Origin: Neorhizobium sp. UBA3556 | GTDB taxonomy: Bacteria; Pseudomonadota; Alphaproteobacteria; Rhizobiales; Rhizobiaceae | DNA: 64,000 nucleotides | Reading direction: 5' to 3' | Assembly: GCA_002376235.1 (NCBI GenBank) | Contig: DFNX01000004.1 | Coordinates: 132,866 to 196,865, forward strand | Shown: piece by piece, positions 10,679-20,412 of the stretch | How the letters are laid out: each line of letters opens with the position of its first letter | Position numbering within the stretch: position 1 is the stretch's first letter | Notes under the pieces: generated by a model | Seen by the model: the letters and a program-made list of their open reading frames with translations, nothing else | What the model was told of the DNA's origin: nothing | Database searches by the model: none | Made by a program: the position numbers and the translations under genes

Positions 10679-11376
10679 GTCTTTGCCTTCGAGACCAGAA
10701 CGGGATTGGCTCTGAAGGCTGCCGGGAAGATGGCTTTCAAATTATCGATCTTCGGCATGTCGTTATAGACGATATAGGGATGGTTCGGGTTGAGTGTCAG
10801 GAAATCCTGATGGTATTTTTCTGCCGGGTAAAAGCCTTCCAGCTTAGAAACCTTGGTCACGATCGGCGCATGAAACAGTCCGGTCCTGTCCAGTTGGGCG
10901 ATATAGGCCGTGGCAACCTTCTGATGTTCAGCGCTGGCCGTGAAGATCGCCGATCGATACTGCGTGCCTTGATCCGGCCCCTGAAAATTCAGCTGTGTCG
11001 GATTATGGGCGACGGAGAAAAAGACCTGCAGCAGCGTGCCGTAACTCACCTCGTGCGGATCGAAACTCACCTCCACGGATTCGGCATGCCCCGTTTCGCC
11101 CAGGCTGACGGTCTCGTAACGGGCCGTTTCCTTCGCCCCGCCGGAATATCCCGAGACGGCATTCTTCACGCCCTTCACATGCTGGAAGACGGCCTGAACA
11201 CCCCAGAAGCAGCCACCGGCAAAAACCGCTGTTTCGCTGTTTCCTTTCGCGGTCTCATCAATGGCCGGGGGCGGGATGACGACCGCCGGTTCTGCCGCAA
11301 GCAAGGAGGTCGCCGGCACGGCAAACAACAACAAGGCGGATATCATCCCAACGCTTCGGCTCGCAAATGTCGTCAT
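10675..11376 (-). CDS. msrA: Exported peptide methionine-S-sulfoxide reductase MsrA
   Basis: 233 residues. A signal peptide (hydrophobic core MISALLLFAVPATSLLAAE) precedes an MsrA domain with catalytic motif GGCFWGV (nucleophilic Cys about residue 56), and FSVAHNPTQLNFQGPDQGTQYRS in the middle. It reduces S-methionine sulfoxide in oxidised proteins, and the signal peptide indicates a periplasmic or envelope location. The ATG at 11376 has a good ribosome-binding site (GGAGGA). No MsrB domain is fused and none lies nearby. Confidence 0.9.
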   Translation of the reverse strand: MTTFASRSVGMISALLLFAVPATSLLAAEPAVVIPPPAIDETAKGNSETAVFAGGCFWGVQAVFQHVKGVKNAVSGYSGGAKETARYETVSLGETGHAESVEVSFDPHEVSYGTLLQVFFSVAHNPTQLNFQGPDQGTQYRSAIFTASAEHQKVATAYIAQLDRTGLFHAPIVTKVSKLEGFYPAEKYHQDFLTLNPNHPYIVYNDMPKIDNLKAIFPAAFRANPVLVSKAKT

Positions 11377-11454
11377 GACAATTCCTCCGGTTGTCATGAC
11401 TGTGTTCCTCGCTACGTTTACGGTCAACTCACATCGGCGTGGCAAACGTGAGCA

Positions 11455-13455
11455 TCACATGAGATCGCGCGGTATCGCCTTCTCGAAGGTCTTTTCAAAG
11501 ATCTGCTTTTCGCCGTCATAGGCGATAACGGAAGCGTTGATCAGCCAGTTCTTCGCCGTGCAGGCGATGCTTGCGGTCGAGACAGTGTGCGCCGACCAGT
11601 GGTGGCGGCTCATGTCGCAGGTCCAGACGCATGTTCCGGCCACAGACAGCGGATCATCCGGGCTTATCGACCAGGTTTCCTCGCGGCGCTGGCGGGTGGC
11701 AAGGCCGGTGCCGGGATGTTCGAAAAGCCCGGTATCCTCGGTGACCTCGTAGTGCGTCCTGCCGGCAGCAAGGTCGCGAGTGACGCTGCGGCGCGTTTCA
11801 GCCGGTATATGCTCTATATATTTCGGCAGCGGATCCGGATGGTCTGGCTGCTTCATATCGAAAAGCTTGTGGTCCCCGAGACGCGGCATGGCAAGGCCGA
11901 GAGACGCGATATCGATCGTCACACCGGGATCGACCGGCGGCGGCAATACCATCGGCCAATAGGCGGTCGAAAGCGATAGTCGGATTCGATGTCCTGCGCC
12001 AAAACGATAGCCGCATGCGTCGAGCGCAAGCCGGATTGTCACCGGCTCTCCGGGTGTCAGCGGCTTGGGGGTTTCGTTGCCATCACGATGGGCAAGGTTG
12101 ATGACTCCGAAAGAGACACGTGTGGCAGTTCCGTCGGGATGTACATCGACAATGCGGGCGCAGAGATTGGCAAGTTCGGCCTCGCACCGCAGCGTCAGCG
12201 TAACGATCGGGCGGCCCAGAAAGCTTTTGGCCCCCTCGAGTGGGGGCGTCTGAAAGGTCAGCGAGCCCGCGTCGTCACCGCGCTGATCGCCGGCCATTTC
12301 CGCATCCGGTTTCAGCGTGAACCATTCGCCGGCGGCCGTTCCCGTATCTAGCGGCGATTTCAGGTAGACGTCATGTGCCGGCGCATGGGCGATCGGCATG
12401 CCCTCAAGCAGCGCGCCGAACTGATCGACATAGAAGCATTCCGCCTCCGGCTCGCTCCAGCGGTCCTTCGACACCCAGAGACCCGGATCGAAATCGCGAC
12501 GCACCGCCGGTTTCGGACCGTCGAGAATATAGGCGCGCACCTGCGGCAGGTCCTCGATGCCGTTCTTCTCGCCGCGCAGCCAGCGGTTCCAGAAGGCGAT
12601 GGCCTCGCCGTGGAAATCGGCGCGCGGCTTCGGCCAGGCGAAATGCGGGTATTTGTGCACCCACGGCCCGACCAGCGCCTTTGCCTTGGTCCCTAAGCCT
12701 TCGACTGCGAGGAATGGCGTATTGCGATAACCATCCGCCCATCCGGCGATCACAAGGGCCGGAATTTCGATAGCCGAGTAGTCTTCGCAGATCGATCCGT
12801 GTTTCCAAAAGGCGTCGCGGCGCTGATGGGAGAGCCATTCCTCCATGAAGAAGGGTTCGTTTTCCAGCCGCTCCATCCACATCTCCAGCCAGCGATCGCC
12901 AACGATTTCCGGATCGGGCGAGCGTGACTGGTAGGCCAGCATGGTTGCCGCCCAGGAGAGCTGGGCCGAAAGATGGCAGCCGTTCTTGTAATGGATGTCG
13001 TCATTATAGCGGTCGGTGGTAGAGGCGATCGAGATCACCGCTGTCAGTGCCGGCGGGCGAAGCGCTGCCACCTGCAGGCTGTTGAAGCCGCCCCAGGAAA
13101 TGCCCATCATGCCAACCGAGCCGTTTGACCATGGCTGATCGGCGATCCAGGCGATCAGTTCGCAGGCGTTCGCCAGTTCAAGTTCGGTATATTCGCCATC
13201 GATGACACCGTCTGACTCACCCGAACCACGAATATCGACGCGCACGCCGGCAATGCCTGCCGCCGCAAATACCGGATAGGTGGATTCGTCGCGCGGGCTG
13301 GTTCCGTCCCGCTTGCGATAGGGCAGAAATTCGAACACCGCCGGCACCGGATCGGCTTCCGCACCATCCGGCATCCAGATCCGGGCAGCAAGCCGGGTCC
13401 CGTCCTTCAGTCTGATCCACTGGTTTTCGATAACGGTGAAGGAACGGTCGGTCAT
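11455..13455 (-). CDS. CocE/NonD-family hydrolase (X-Pro dipeptidyl-peptidase-like)
   Basis: 666 residues. The N-terminal alpha/beta-hydrolase part has FEFLPYRKRDG, the strand-turn block GVRVDIRGSGESDG and the nucleophile elbow GISWGGF; a cap region and a C-terminal jelly-roll domain (from about residue 370) complete the CocE/S15 architecture. Family members cleave X-Pro dipeptides or esters and amides such as cocaine and glutaryl-acylase substrates. It lies downstream of, and on the same strand as, a complete peptide-type ABC transporter, so it may act on the imported compound. No signal peptide is evident, so it is probably cytoplasmic. Confidence 0.85.
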   Translation of the reverse strand: MTDRSFTVIENQWIRLKDGTRLAARIWMPDGAEADPVPAVFEFLPYRKRDGTSPRDESTYPVFAAAGIAGVRVDIRGSGESDGVIDGEYTELELANACELIAWIADQPWSNGSVGMMGISWGGFNSLQVAALRPPALTAVISIASTTDRYNDDIHYKNGCHLSAQLSWAATMLAYQSRSPDPEIVGDRWLEMWMERLENEPFFMEEWLSHQRRDAFWKHGSICEDYSAIEIPALVIAGWADGYRNTPFLAVEGLGTKAKALVGPWVHKYPHFAWPKPRADFHGEAIAFWNRWLRGEKNGIEDLPQVRAYILDGPKPAVRRDFDPGLWVSKDRWSEPEAECFYVDQFGALLEGMPIAHAPAHDVYLKSPLDTGTAAGEWFTLKPDAEMAGDQRGDDAGSLTFQTPPLEGAKSFLGRPIVTLTLRCEAELANLCARIVDVHPDGTATRVSFGVINLAHRDGNETPKPLTPGEPVTIRLALDACGYRFGAGHRIRLSLSTAYWPMVLPPPVDPGVTIDIASLGLAMPRLGDHKLFDMKQPDHPDPLPKYIEHIPAETRRSVTRDLAAGRTHYEVTEDTGLFEHPGTGLATRQRREETWSISPDDPLSVAGTCVWTCDMSRHHWSAHTVSTASIACTAKNWLINASVIAYDGEKQIFEKTFEKAIPRDLM

Positions 13456-13481
13456 GTATTCGGATCCTCAAATCAAACTCT

Positions 13482-13590
13482 GTCGAGGGCTTCGCCCCTC
13501 ACCCAAACCTCTCCCCGCATACGGGGAGAGGGGACCTGCTCTGCTCGCCGTTAGAGAAAGAAGGTGGCGGCAGCCGGATGAGGGGCTGCC
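13482..13590. repeat. Rhizobial intergenic palindromic repeat (RIME-like)
   Basis: The spacer between the CocE-type gene and the upstream ATPase gene contains a perfect 10-bp palindrome, CCTCTCCCCG (13508-13517) and CGGGGAGAGG (13522-13531), flanked by GAGGGCTTCGCCCCTC and, at the far end, ATGAGGGGCTGCC. This pattern matches the short mosaic repeats scattered in Rhizobiaceae genomes. Related words recur at 52990-53090. It may fold into an RNA hairpin affecting the tail of the ABC mRNA. Confidence 0.65.
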
Positions 13591-13591
13591 T

Positions 13592-15229
13592 TCAGTTTCC
13601 GGCGCTTTCCATGCGCCTTGTCGCCAGTACCTTTTCCAGCCAGCCCAGTTCCATCTCGGGAACGGACTTCAGCAGGAGGTCGGTATAATCGTCGAAGGGC
13701 GGCGAGAGCGTCTGCGATTTCGGGCCGAACCGAACCAGCCTGCCTCGGTGCATGACGGCAACCGAATCGGCTATCGCTCTGACGATCGCGATGTCGTGAG
13801 TAATGAAGACATAGGAAAGCTGCTGTTCTTCCTGCAGCTTCATGAGCAGTTTCAGGATGCCTTCCGCCACGAGCGGGTCAAGCGCCGAAGTGGGCTCGTC
13901 GCACAGGATCAATTCCGGCCTTGCCGCCAGCGCACGGGCAATTGCCACGCGTTGCTTCTGCCCGCCGGAAAGTTCCGCCGGATAACGATCGATAAAGCCA
14001 TTGCCCATCTCGATCTGTTCCAGCAGTTCCTTGACGCGTGCTGTCTTTGCCGCATCTCGAAGGCCATCATAGAAGGTCAGTGGTCGGCCGATGATGTCGC
14101 GCACTGTCTGGCGCGGGTTCATTGCGGTATCGGCCATCTGGTAGATCAGCTGGATGCGCCGCAGATCATCCTTTGGACGTCCCTTCAGCGAGGGTGTCAG
14201 CGGTTTGCCATCGAAGGTGATCTTGCCTTCGCTTGGTGGCAGAAGACCGGTTATAACGCGGGCGAGCGTCGACTTTCCTGAGCCGGATTCGCCAACGATC
14301 GCCAGTGTCTGCCCCTTGCAAAGATGCAGCGACACGCCGTGCAGAACCTTGAAGCCATTGGAATATTCGGCGCTGACATTATCAACCGCAAGAAGCGCCT
14401 TCGTCTGATCCGGCGCCTCGTGGCGGATTTCCTGACGAACGTTGACCAACGCGCGAGTGTATTCCTCGGTTGGTGCCTCGATGATCTGCTGCACCGAGCC
14501 GTATTCGACCGTCTTGCCGTGACGCAGAACCATGATGTCGTCGGAAATCTGCGCCACCACCGCAAGGTCATGGGTGATGTAAAGCGCTGCCGTATCGGTT
14601 TCCTCGATCGCGTGCTTGATCGCTGCCAGAACATCGATCTGTGTTGTCACATCGAGCGCCGTTGTCGGCTCGTCAAAGATGATCAGGTCCGGGTTGGAGC
14701 AGAGTGCCATGGCGGTCATGGCACGCTGCAACTGCCCGCCGGAGACCTGATGCGGGAAGCGGTCACCGAATGTTTCCGGGCTGGGCAGGCCGAGCACCTG
14801 GAACAGGTACAGCGCCCGCTTGCGCGCTTCCGCCTTGCTCATCAGCCTGTGCTTGACGGTCGCCTCGATCACCTGGTCGCCCAGTCGGTGAGCCGGATTG
14901 AAGGCCGCTGCCGCCGATTGCGCCACGTAGCAGATGCGGGCGCCGCGCAGCTTGCGGATGCCGCCCTTGCCGAGTTTCAGGATATCGGTTCCGTCGAGCA
15001 TCACCTCGCCGCCGGTGATTTGGGCGCCGCCTCGACCATAGGCGAGGGCAGAAAGGCCGATCGTCGATTTGCCGGCCCCGGATTCGCCGATCAAGCCCAG
15101 AACCTTGCCCTTCTCAAGATCGAAGGAGACACCGTCGACAATGGTGATGCGCTTCGGTGCCTCGCCGGGCGGATAGCTGGTTGCCTCGATCTTGAGGTCG
15201 CGGACAGAAAGAAGATTGGTATCAGGCAT
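13592..15229 (-). CDS. Peptide-type ABC transporter, fused double ATP-binding protein
   Basis: 545 residues with two ABC modules: Walker A GESGAGKST and GESGSGKST; signatures VSGGQLQRAM and LSGGQKQRVA; Walker B DLIIFDEPTTAL and LILCDEPTSAL. It energises the transporter whose permeases and binding protein lie upstream on the same strand. The start is taken as ATG 15229 (MPDTNLLSVRDLKI), which has GGGAGG eight bases upstream; a GTG two codons earlier is too close to that site. It overlaps the permease stop by 8 bases, implying coupled translation. Confidence 0.92.
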   Translation of the reverse strand: MPDTNLLSVRDLKIEATSYPPGEAPKRITIVDGVSFDLEKGKVLGLIGESGAGKSTIGLSALAYGRGGAQITGGEVMLDGTDILKLGKGGIRKLRGARICYVAQSAAAAFNPAHRLGDQVIEATVKHRLMSKAEARKRALYLFQVLGLPSPETFGDRFPHQVSGGQLQRAMTAMALCSNPDLIIFDEPTTALDVTTQIDVLAAIKHAIEETDTAALYITHDLAVVAQISDDIMVLRHGKTVEYGSVQQIIEAPTEEYTRALVNVRQEIRHEAPDQTKALLAVDNVSAEYSNGFKVLHGVSLHLCKGQTLAIVGESGSGKSTLARVITGLLPPSEGKITFDGKPLTPSLKGRPKDDLRRIQLIYQMADTAMNPRQTVRDIIGRPLTFYDGLRDAAKTARVKELLEQIEMGNGFIDRYPAELSGGQKQRVAIARALAARPELILCDEPTSALDPLVAEGILKLLMKLQEEQQLSYVFITHDIAIVRAIADSVAVMHRGRLVRFGPKSQTLSPPFDDYTDLLLKSVPEMELGWLEKVLATRRMESAGN

Positions 15230-16049
15230 CGCCACGGCCTCCCTTCAGGCTGGAGGTTCGTTTCAGCAGCCAGTCGACGACCAGATTGACGCAGATGCAG
15301 AGCGCGGCGATTGCCGAACCCGGCACCAGTGCTGCCGAAATCCCGAAGATGATGCCATCCTTGTTTTCCTTCACCATGCCGCCCCAATCGGCCGTCGGCG
15401 GCTGGATGCCGAGGCCGAGGAAGGAGAGGGTGGAGAGGAAAAGGATGGCAAAGGCGAAGCGCAGGCCGAATTCGGCCAGCAGCGGCGACAGCGTGTTCGG
15501 CAGGATCTCGCGGAAGATGATCCAGACCTTGCCTTCGCCGCGCAGCTTTGCCGCCTCGACGAATTCCATCACCGCGACATCCAGCGCCACGGCGCGGCCG
15601 AGGCGATAGACACGGGTGGAATCGAGCACGGCCATGACGAGGATCAGCACGAACAGGTATTGAGGCAGCACGGCCAGAACCACGAGCGCGAAGATCAGCG
15701 TCGGGATCGACATCATCAGGTCGTTGAAGCGGGAAAAGAGCGTGTCTACCAGTCCGCCGGAAACGGCGGCCGTGAAACTCAGGAGGATGCCGAGCGAGAA
15801 GGAGATTACGGTTGCCGCCAGTGCCACCAGCAGTGTCGTACGGGTGCCGTAGATCAGGCGCGAGAGGATGTCGCGGCCAAGATTGTCGAGCCCGAAGAAG
15901 AACTGGTCGTCGGGCACCTGCCAGACGCCACCGACCACCTCGGTTTCGCCATGCGGCGCGATCCAGGGAGCAAAGAGCGCGCAGAAGACGGCGAGCGTGA
16001 TGCCGAAGAGGCCGATCCAGGCGGTGATGGGGATTTCTCTCAATCTCAT
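15222..16049 (-). CDS. Peptide-type ABC transporter permease, DppC type
   Basis: 275 residues with an N-terminal membrane helix, the conserved FFFGLDNLGRDILSRLIYG block before the core, and the EAA-type loop around EAAKLRGEGKVWIIFREILP where the ATPase docks. It pairs with the DppB-type permease encoded immediately upstream (start overlaps that stop by 4 bases). The usual glycine and proline of the EAA loop are altered (RGEGKVW), as in some distant members. The substrate is unknown. Confidence 0.9.
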   Translation of the reverse strand: MRLREIPITAWIGLFGITLAVFCALFAPWIAPHGETEVVGGVWQVPDDQFFFGLDNLGRDILSRLIYGTRTTLLVALAATVISFSLGILLSFTAAVSGGLVDTLFSRFNDLMMSIPTLIFALVVLAVLPQYLFVLILVMAVLDSTRVYRLGRAVALDVAVMEFVEAAKLRGEGKVWIIFREILPNTLSPLLAEFGLRFAFAILFLSTLSFLGLGIQPPTADWGGMVKENKDGIIFGISAALVPGSAIAALCICVNLVVDWLLKRTSSLKGGRGDA

Positions 16050-17053
16050 CGCGGATGCCTCAGTCTAGGGTTGGCAATGATCGCGAGGATATCGGCCAGC
16101 ATGTTGAGCAGGATGTAGACGGCAGCGAAGATCAGGCCGCAGGCCTGCACCACCGGCATGTCGCGCACCGTCACCGCATCGACCATGTACTGGCCCATGC
16201 CGGGATAGACGAAGACAACTTCCACGACGACGACGCCGACGACGAGATAGGCGAGATTGAGCGCCACAACGTTGATGATCGGTGCCAGCGCGTTCGGCGC
16301 CGCATGCTTGACGATCGCCCGCCAGCTGGACAGGCCCTTCAGTTCAGCGGTTTCCATATAGGCCGATGACATGACCGAGAGGATCGCGGCCCTTGTCATG
16401 CGCATCATGTGAGCCAGAACGACCAGAACCAGCGTCGCGGTCGGCAGTGCGATCGTCTGGATGCGCTCGAGGAAGCCCATGCCCTGGTAGACGGTGGCCG
16501 GGAAGGTGGCGATGCCGAAATTGACGGCGAAATAAAGGATCAGCAAATAGCCGATGAAGAATTCCGGCAGCGAGATTGCCGCCAGCGAGATGACGTTGAT
16601 GATCTTGTCGGGCATGCGGTCGCGGAAATGAACCGACAGCATGCCAAGCCCGATCGCCAGCGGCACGGCGATGATCGCCGCAAAGCCTGCGAGGAAAAGC
16701 GAATTGCCGAGACGGTTGGCCACCTGCTCGGAAACCGAGTTGCGGCTTGCCCAGGAGGTACCGAAATCGCCCTGCAGCACACCACCCAGCCAGTCGAAAT
16801 AGCGGGTGGTGACAGGGCGGTCGAGGCCAAGCTCGGCCGTGATATTGGCGATCGCCTGCGGCGTTGCCGACTGGCCGAGATAGGTCGTGGCGAAATCGCC
16901 GGGCAGGGCTTCGACGCCGGCAAAGATCAGCACGGAAACGGCGAAGAGAAGGACAAGCGACAAAAGACAGCGCTCGATGATGAGGGCAGCAAGCGGAAAG
17001 CGGTCCCTCAGGCTGCGGGCAGGCGATCCGCCTGCCTCTGCGGAATTTGACAT
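16046..17053 (-). CDS. Peptide-type ABC transporter permease, DppB type
   Basis: 335 residues with six predicted membrane helices. Recognisable blocks are ALPGDFATTYLGQSAT near the N-terminus, LGLDRPVTTRYFDWLGGVLQ, the EAA-type loop around ETAELKGLSSW, and VEVVFVYPGMGQYMVDAV near the C-terminus. The N-terminal 30 residues are hydrophilic, longer than usual. It is the second gene of the operon: binding protein, DppB, DppC, double ATPase, CocE-type hydrolase. Confidence 0.9.
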   Translation of the reverse strand: MSNSAEAGGSPARSLRDRFPLAALIIERCLLSLVLLFAVSVLIFAGVEALPGDFATTYLGQSATPQAIANITAELGLDRPVTTRYFDWLGGVLQGDFGTSWASRNSVSEQVANRLGNSLFLAGFAAIIAVPLAIGLGMLSVHFRDRMPDKIINVISLAAISLPEFFIGYLLILYFAVNFGIATFPATVYQGMGFLERIQTIALPTATLVLVVLAHMMRMTRAAILSVMSSAYMETAELKGLSSWRAIVKHAAPNALAPIINVVALNLAYLVVGVVVVEVVFVYPGMGQYMVDAVTVRDMPVVQACGLIFAAVYILLNMLADILAIIANPRLRHPR

Positions 17054-17153
17054 CTGCTATGATCCCGGTTCCGAAACGAAGTGTTCAGACCGCAGGGCGA
17101 TCGCCCCGCGGTCCACTAATCATCGTTGGGGCCCTCAAGCCCCGTGTTCAGAA

Positions 17154-18743
17154 TCAGGCACTGAACCAGACGCGGCTAGCGACATAGCCATTCGACATGT
17201 CGTTGCCGATATCGCTCACATAGCCCATCAGCCTTTTGGTGCCGGCGTTCACGAAGTCGTTGAACATCGGCAGGATCGTGCCGCCTTCGTCGCGCACCAA
17301 CATCGCCATTTCGCGATACATCTCACGGCGCTTGGGTTCGTCCAGTTCGCCACGGGCAGAGATCAGCAGCTTGTCGAAGGTCTCATTCTTGAAGCGGGTG
17401 TCGTTCCAGTCGGCGGTGGAAAGATAGGCACCGGAATAGAACTGGTCCTGCGTCGCGCGGCTGCCCCAATAGGATGCCGAGAAGGGCTGGACGTTCCAGA
17501 CGTTCGACCAGTAACCGTCACCGGGTTCGCGCTTCAGTTCGATTTCGATGCCGGCCTTCTTGGCACTTTGCTGGAAGAGCACGGAGGCATCGACGGCACC
17601 GGGGAAGGCGACTTCCGAGGTGCGCAGCAGGATCGGGCCGCTATGGCCTGACTTTTTGTAGTGGAAGGCCGCCTTGTCCGGATCATAGGCGCGCTGCTCG
17701 ATCCCTTCCGGGAAAAGGGCATAGGTGTCGTTGATCGGGAAATCGTTGCCAACCTTGCCATAGCCGCCAAGAATGCGCTCGACCATTTCCTCACGGTTGA
17801 TCGCGTATTTCAGCGCCATGCGAACGTCGATATTGTCGAACGGCGCCTTGTCACAGTGCATGATGAAGACATAGTGGCCACCGCCGGAGGTGGTCAGAAG
17901 CTGCACCGTCGGGGCGCGTGTCAGAAGCGCAACCGTCTTCGGATCGACGCGGTTGATGAACTGCACCTGGCCGGAGGCAAGGGCTGCCACACGCGCCGTT
18001 GCGTCGTTCATGGTGATCATCTCGACGGTCTGAACATAACCGCGGTCGGAGCGCCAGTCGTTCTCGTTCTTCTCGAAGGTCATGCGAACGCCGGGTTCGA
18101 AACTCTTGACCTTGTAGGGGCCGGTACCGATCCCTGCCGTCGGATTGTCGACGCCGCCATTCGGCTGGATGACGAGGTGGTAGTCGGTAAAGATCGCAGG
18201 CAGGTCGGCATTGCCGGCATCGAGCGTGACGACCAGATCGCCGCCCTTGTTTTCGATCGCGGTGATCGATTTCAGCATGCCGGCAGCGCCGGATTCCGTC
18301 TTTTCGTCGCTGTGGCGCTTGAGTGTCGCGACTACGTCATCGACGGTCATTTCCTTGCCGTCGTGGAAGGTCACGCCCTTGCGGATCTTGAAGGTCCAGG
18401 TCTTGGCATCCGGTGATGGTGCCCAGGATTCGGCGAGCGACGGGATTGGTGCGCGCGTCTCGGGGTGGGTCTCGACCAGCGTGTCACCCCAGGTCCGTAC
18501 GGCAGCGAACATGACCTGAGATGTTGCCTTGGCGGGATCGATACTGTCGGTGGCGGCTCCGCCTTCGAGGCCAAGCTTCAGGTTTCCGCCCTTCTGGGGC
18601 GTCTGTGCAGCCGCGCTGCTGGCAAAGAGAGTGCCGGCGGATGACAGCGTTACACCGGCGGCCATGGCGCGGCCCATGAATTCCCGGCGGTTCATGCCGC
18701 CGGCGATTACGCGGCCGGCGAGATATCTGGTGAAATCGTTCAT
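17154..18743 (-). CDS. Family 5 extracellular solute-binding protein with a Tat-type signal
   Basis: 529 residues. The N-terminus carries a twin-arginine-like signal (MNRREFMGRAMAAGVTLSSA, then a cleavable AAAQT), followed by a DppA/OppA-type domain with the family block TWTFKIRKGVTFHDGKEMTV. Export in folded form by Tat is unusual but known for some rhizobial binding proteins. It is the first gene of the second peptide-type importer. The ATG at 18743 has AAGGGAA just upstream; the in-frame extension to 18905 encodes a charged, non-signal sequence and was not used. The ligand could be a peptide, opine-like compound or glycoside; the sequence does not say. Confidence 0.9.
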   Translation of the reverse strand: MNDFTRYLAGRVIAGGMNRREFMGRAMAAGVTLSSAGTLFASSAAAQTPQKGGNLKLGLEGGAATDSIDPAKATSQVMFAAVRTWGDTLVETHPETRAPIPSLAESWAPSPDAKTWTFKIRKGVTFHDGKEMTVDDVVATLKRHSDEKTESGAAGMLKSITAIENKGGDLVVTLDAGNADLPAIFTDYHLVIQPNGGVDNPTAGIGTGPYKVKSFEPGVRMTFEKNENDWRSDRGYVQTVEMITMNDATARVAALASGQVQFINRVDPKTVALLTRAPTVQLLTTSGGGHYVFIMHCDKAPFDNIDVRMALKYAINREEMVERILGGYGKVGNDFPINDTYALFPEGIEQRAYDPDKAAFHYKKSGHSGPILLRTSEVAFPGAVDASVLFQQSAKKAGIEIELKREPGDGYWSNVWNVQPFSASYWGSRATQDQFYSGAYLSTADWNDTRFKNETFDKLLISARGELDEPKRREMYREMAMLVRDEGGTILPMFNDFVNAGTKRLMGYVSDIGNDMSNGYVASRVWFSA

Positions 18744-19098
18744 TTCCCTTGTTCCCCTTATCCGATGCAGATTTCTGTTCTTGTCATCGACACCCCGTCG
18801 TCCGGTTTCCTCTTCCATTGAGAGGGGTGTTTCATGCTGTCGATCGTGGGAAATGGTTCGGTTGCCGCCGACATAACTTCCTTTCTTGCGCAGTCCCCGG
18901 CTCATCTTCTTTGAGCTCTTTTGCCTCGGGGAATTTCTGCTAGCGATCGAAGGCCCGTTGAGGCTTGATGAATGGTAAGGGCGCGTTGCCGCGCGGGTGA
19001 GCCTTCGCTACGACATTAAGTGCCTTTGATGCGACACATTTGGCAACCCCCCATGGGTTGCGAAAATCCGGTGCCAGTCATGCGGGCGGTCAATCAGC
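18744..19098. other. Gene-free spacer between ABC operon and cobB
   Basis: No gene, repeat or RNA motif is recognisable in these 355 bases. They must contain the promoter of the minus-strand ABC operon (on the 18744-18950 side). No hairpin with a T run was seen beyond the cobB stop. Confidence 0.5.
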
Positions 19099-20412
19099 TC
19101 AATCACGCGCTATTGCATGGAAAAACGTGCCGGTCACAGACCCCCGTTTCCCGCCTGACGGACCGATTTCGACGCCGCGGCCGTCTGCAATCATAGCGAG
19201 AGGTTGGTCGTTTCCGGCGTCAATGACGCGTGCGTAATGGAACTCATGGCCACGGATCAGATCTCCGCCTGCTCCGATCGCGGAAGGACCGAGCAATCGA
19301 GCCTGGCGGTAACCGAGGTTCATCTTGCGTTTGGCAAAGCTGGTGGAGTGGGAGAGCAGCCCGGTCATGGCATGGGTCACACCATCGGCATCTTCCAGCG
19401 CCTCCCCGAGCACCATGTAGCCACCACACTCGCCATGTACGGGTTTCGTGTCAGCGAAGGCCTTCAAGCCCGCCTTGAAATTCGTCGCCTCCGCCAGCCT
19501 TCCGGCATGAAGTTCGGGATAACCGCCAGGCAGCCAGCAAATATCGCAATCCGCCGGCGGCGCTTCATCGGCAAGCGGTGAAAAGGGCACGATTTCGGCT
19601 CCCATGGCGCGCCATTGCCGTTTGATATGCGGATATAGAAAAGTGAAGGCCGCGTCTTCGGCAAGCGCGATCCGCTGGCCCGGCGGCGAAAGCGCCTTGT
19701 CCGTCGAGCCTGCTGGAATTTCAAAGGGTTTGGCGGCTTGAAAAATCGCGTCGAGATCGAGCGACTGCTCCATCGCGTCCGCCAGCCGGTCTATATGGGC
19801 ATCCATTTCGGGGTGTTCACTTGCCTGAACAAGGCCGAGATGCCGTTCGGGCAGGGTAAGCGTCGGATCGCGCAATACGGTGCCGACGACCGGAAGTCCA
19901 AGTGCCTCGATGGCATCGCCGGAGAGCTTCTTGTGCCGTTCGCTGCCGGCACGGTTCAGCACGCAGGCGGCCATTTTCACCGCCGGATCATAGTTCATGA
20001 AGCCACAGGCAATCGCCGCGGCCGTCTGACTTTGGCCCGAGACATCAAGCACGAGAAGTACGGGCAGGCCGAAAAGTCGAGCGAGATCCGATGCCGCGCC
20101 GGAGCGGTTGGGCTCGGTGACAATACCGTCGAACAGGCCCATGGCGCTTTCGATCAGGAGCAATTCGGCGTCTTGCGCCTGTTCGCGTGCCAGATGACGT
20201 AGCAGATCCGGCGCCATCGCCCAACTGTCGAGATTAAGACCAGGCAGGCGGGCAGCCGCCTCATGAAATCCGGGGTCGATATAGTCCGGCCCGGTCTTGA
20301 TGCCGCGCACCTTGACGCCGCGCCTCTGAAACGCGCGCAAAAGCCCGATCGTCACGCTGGTCTTGCCGGAGCCGGAGCGGGGTGCGCCGATGATGAGCGC
20401 GCGCGCCGTCAT
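19099..20412 (-). CDS. cobB: Cobyrinate a,c-diamide synthase (hydrogenobyrinate a,c-diamide synthase)
   Basis: 437 residues. The N-terminal ATP-binding part has the P-loop IGAPRSGSGKTSVT and GIKTGPDYIDPGFH; the C-terminal class I glutamine amidotransferase part has HGECGGYMVLG with the catalytic Cys, and a late HEFHYAR. It amidates the a and c side chains of hydrogenobyrinic acid using glutamine, the step before cobalt insertion in the aerobic pathway. The start overlaps the cobA stop by 4 bases (ATGA). Confidence 0.93.
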   Translation of the reverse strand: MTARALIIGAPRSGSGKTSVTIGLLRAFQRRGVKVRGIKTGPDYIDPGFHEAAARLPGLNLDSWAMAPDLLRHLAREQAQDAELLLIESAMGLFDGIVTEPNRSGAASDLARLFGLPVLLVLDVSGQSQTAAAIACGFMNYDPAVKMAACVLNRAGSERHKKLSGDAIEALGLPVVGTVLRDPTLTLPERHLGLVQASEHPEMDAHIDRLADAMEQSLDLDAIFQAAKPFEIPAGSTDKALSPPGQRIALAEDAAFTFLYPHIKRQWRAMGAEIVPFSPLADEAPPADCDICWLPGGYPELHAGRLAEATNFKAGLKAFADTKPVHGECGGYMVLGEALEDADGVTHAMTGLLSHSTSFAKRKMNLGYRQARLLGPSAIGAGGDLIRGHEFHYARVIDAGNDQPLAMIADGRGVEIGPSGGKRGSVTGTFFHAIARD

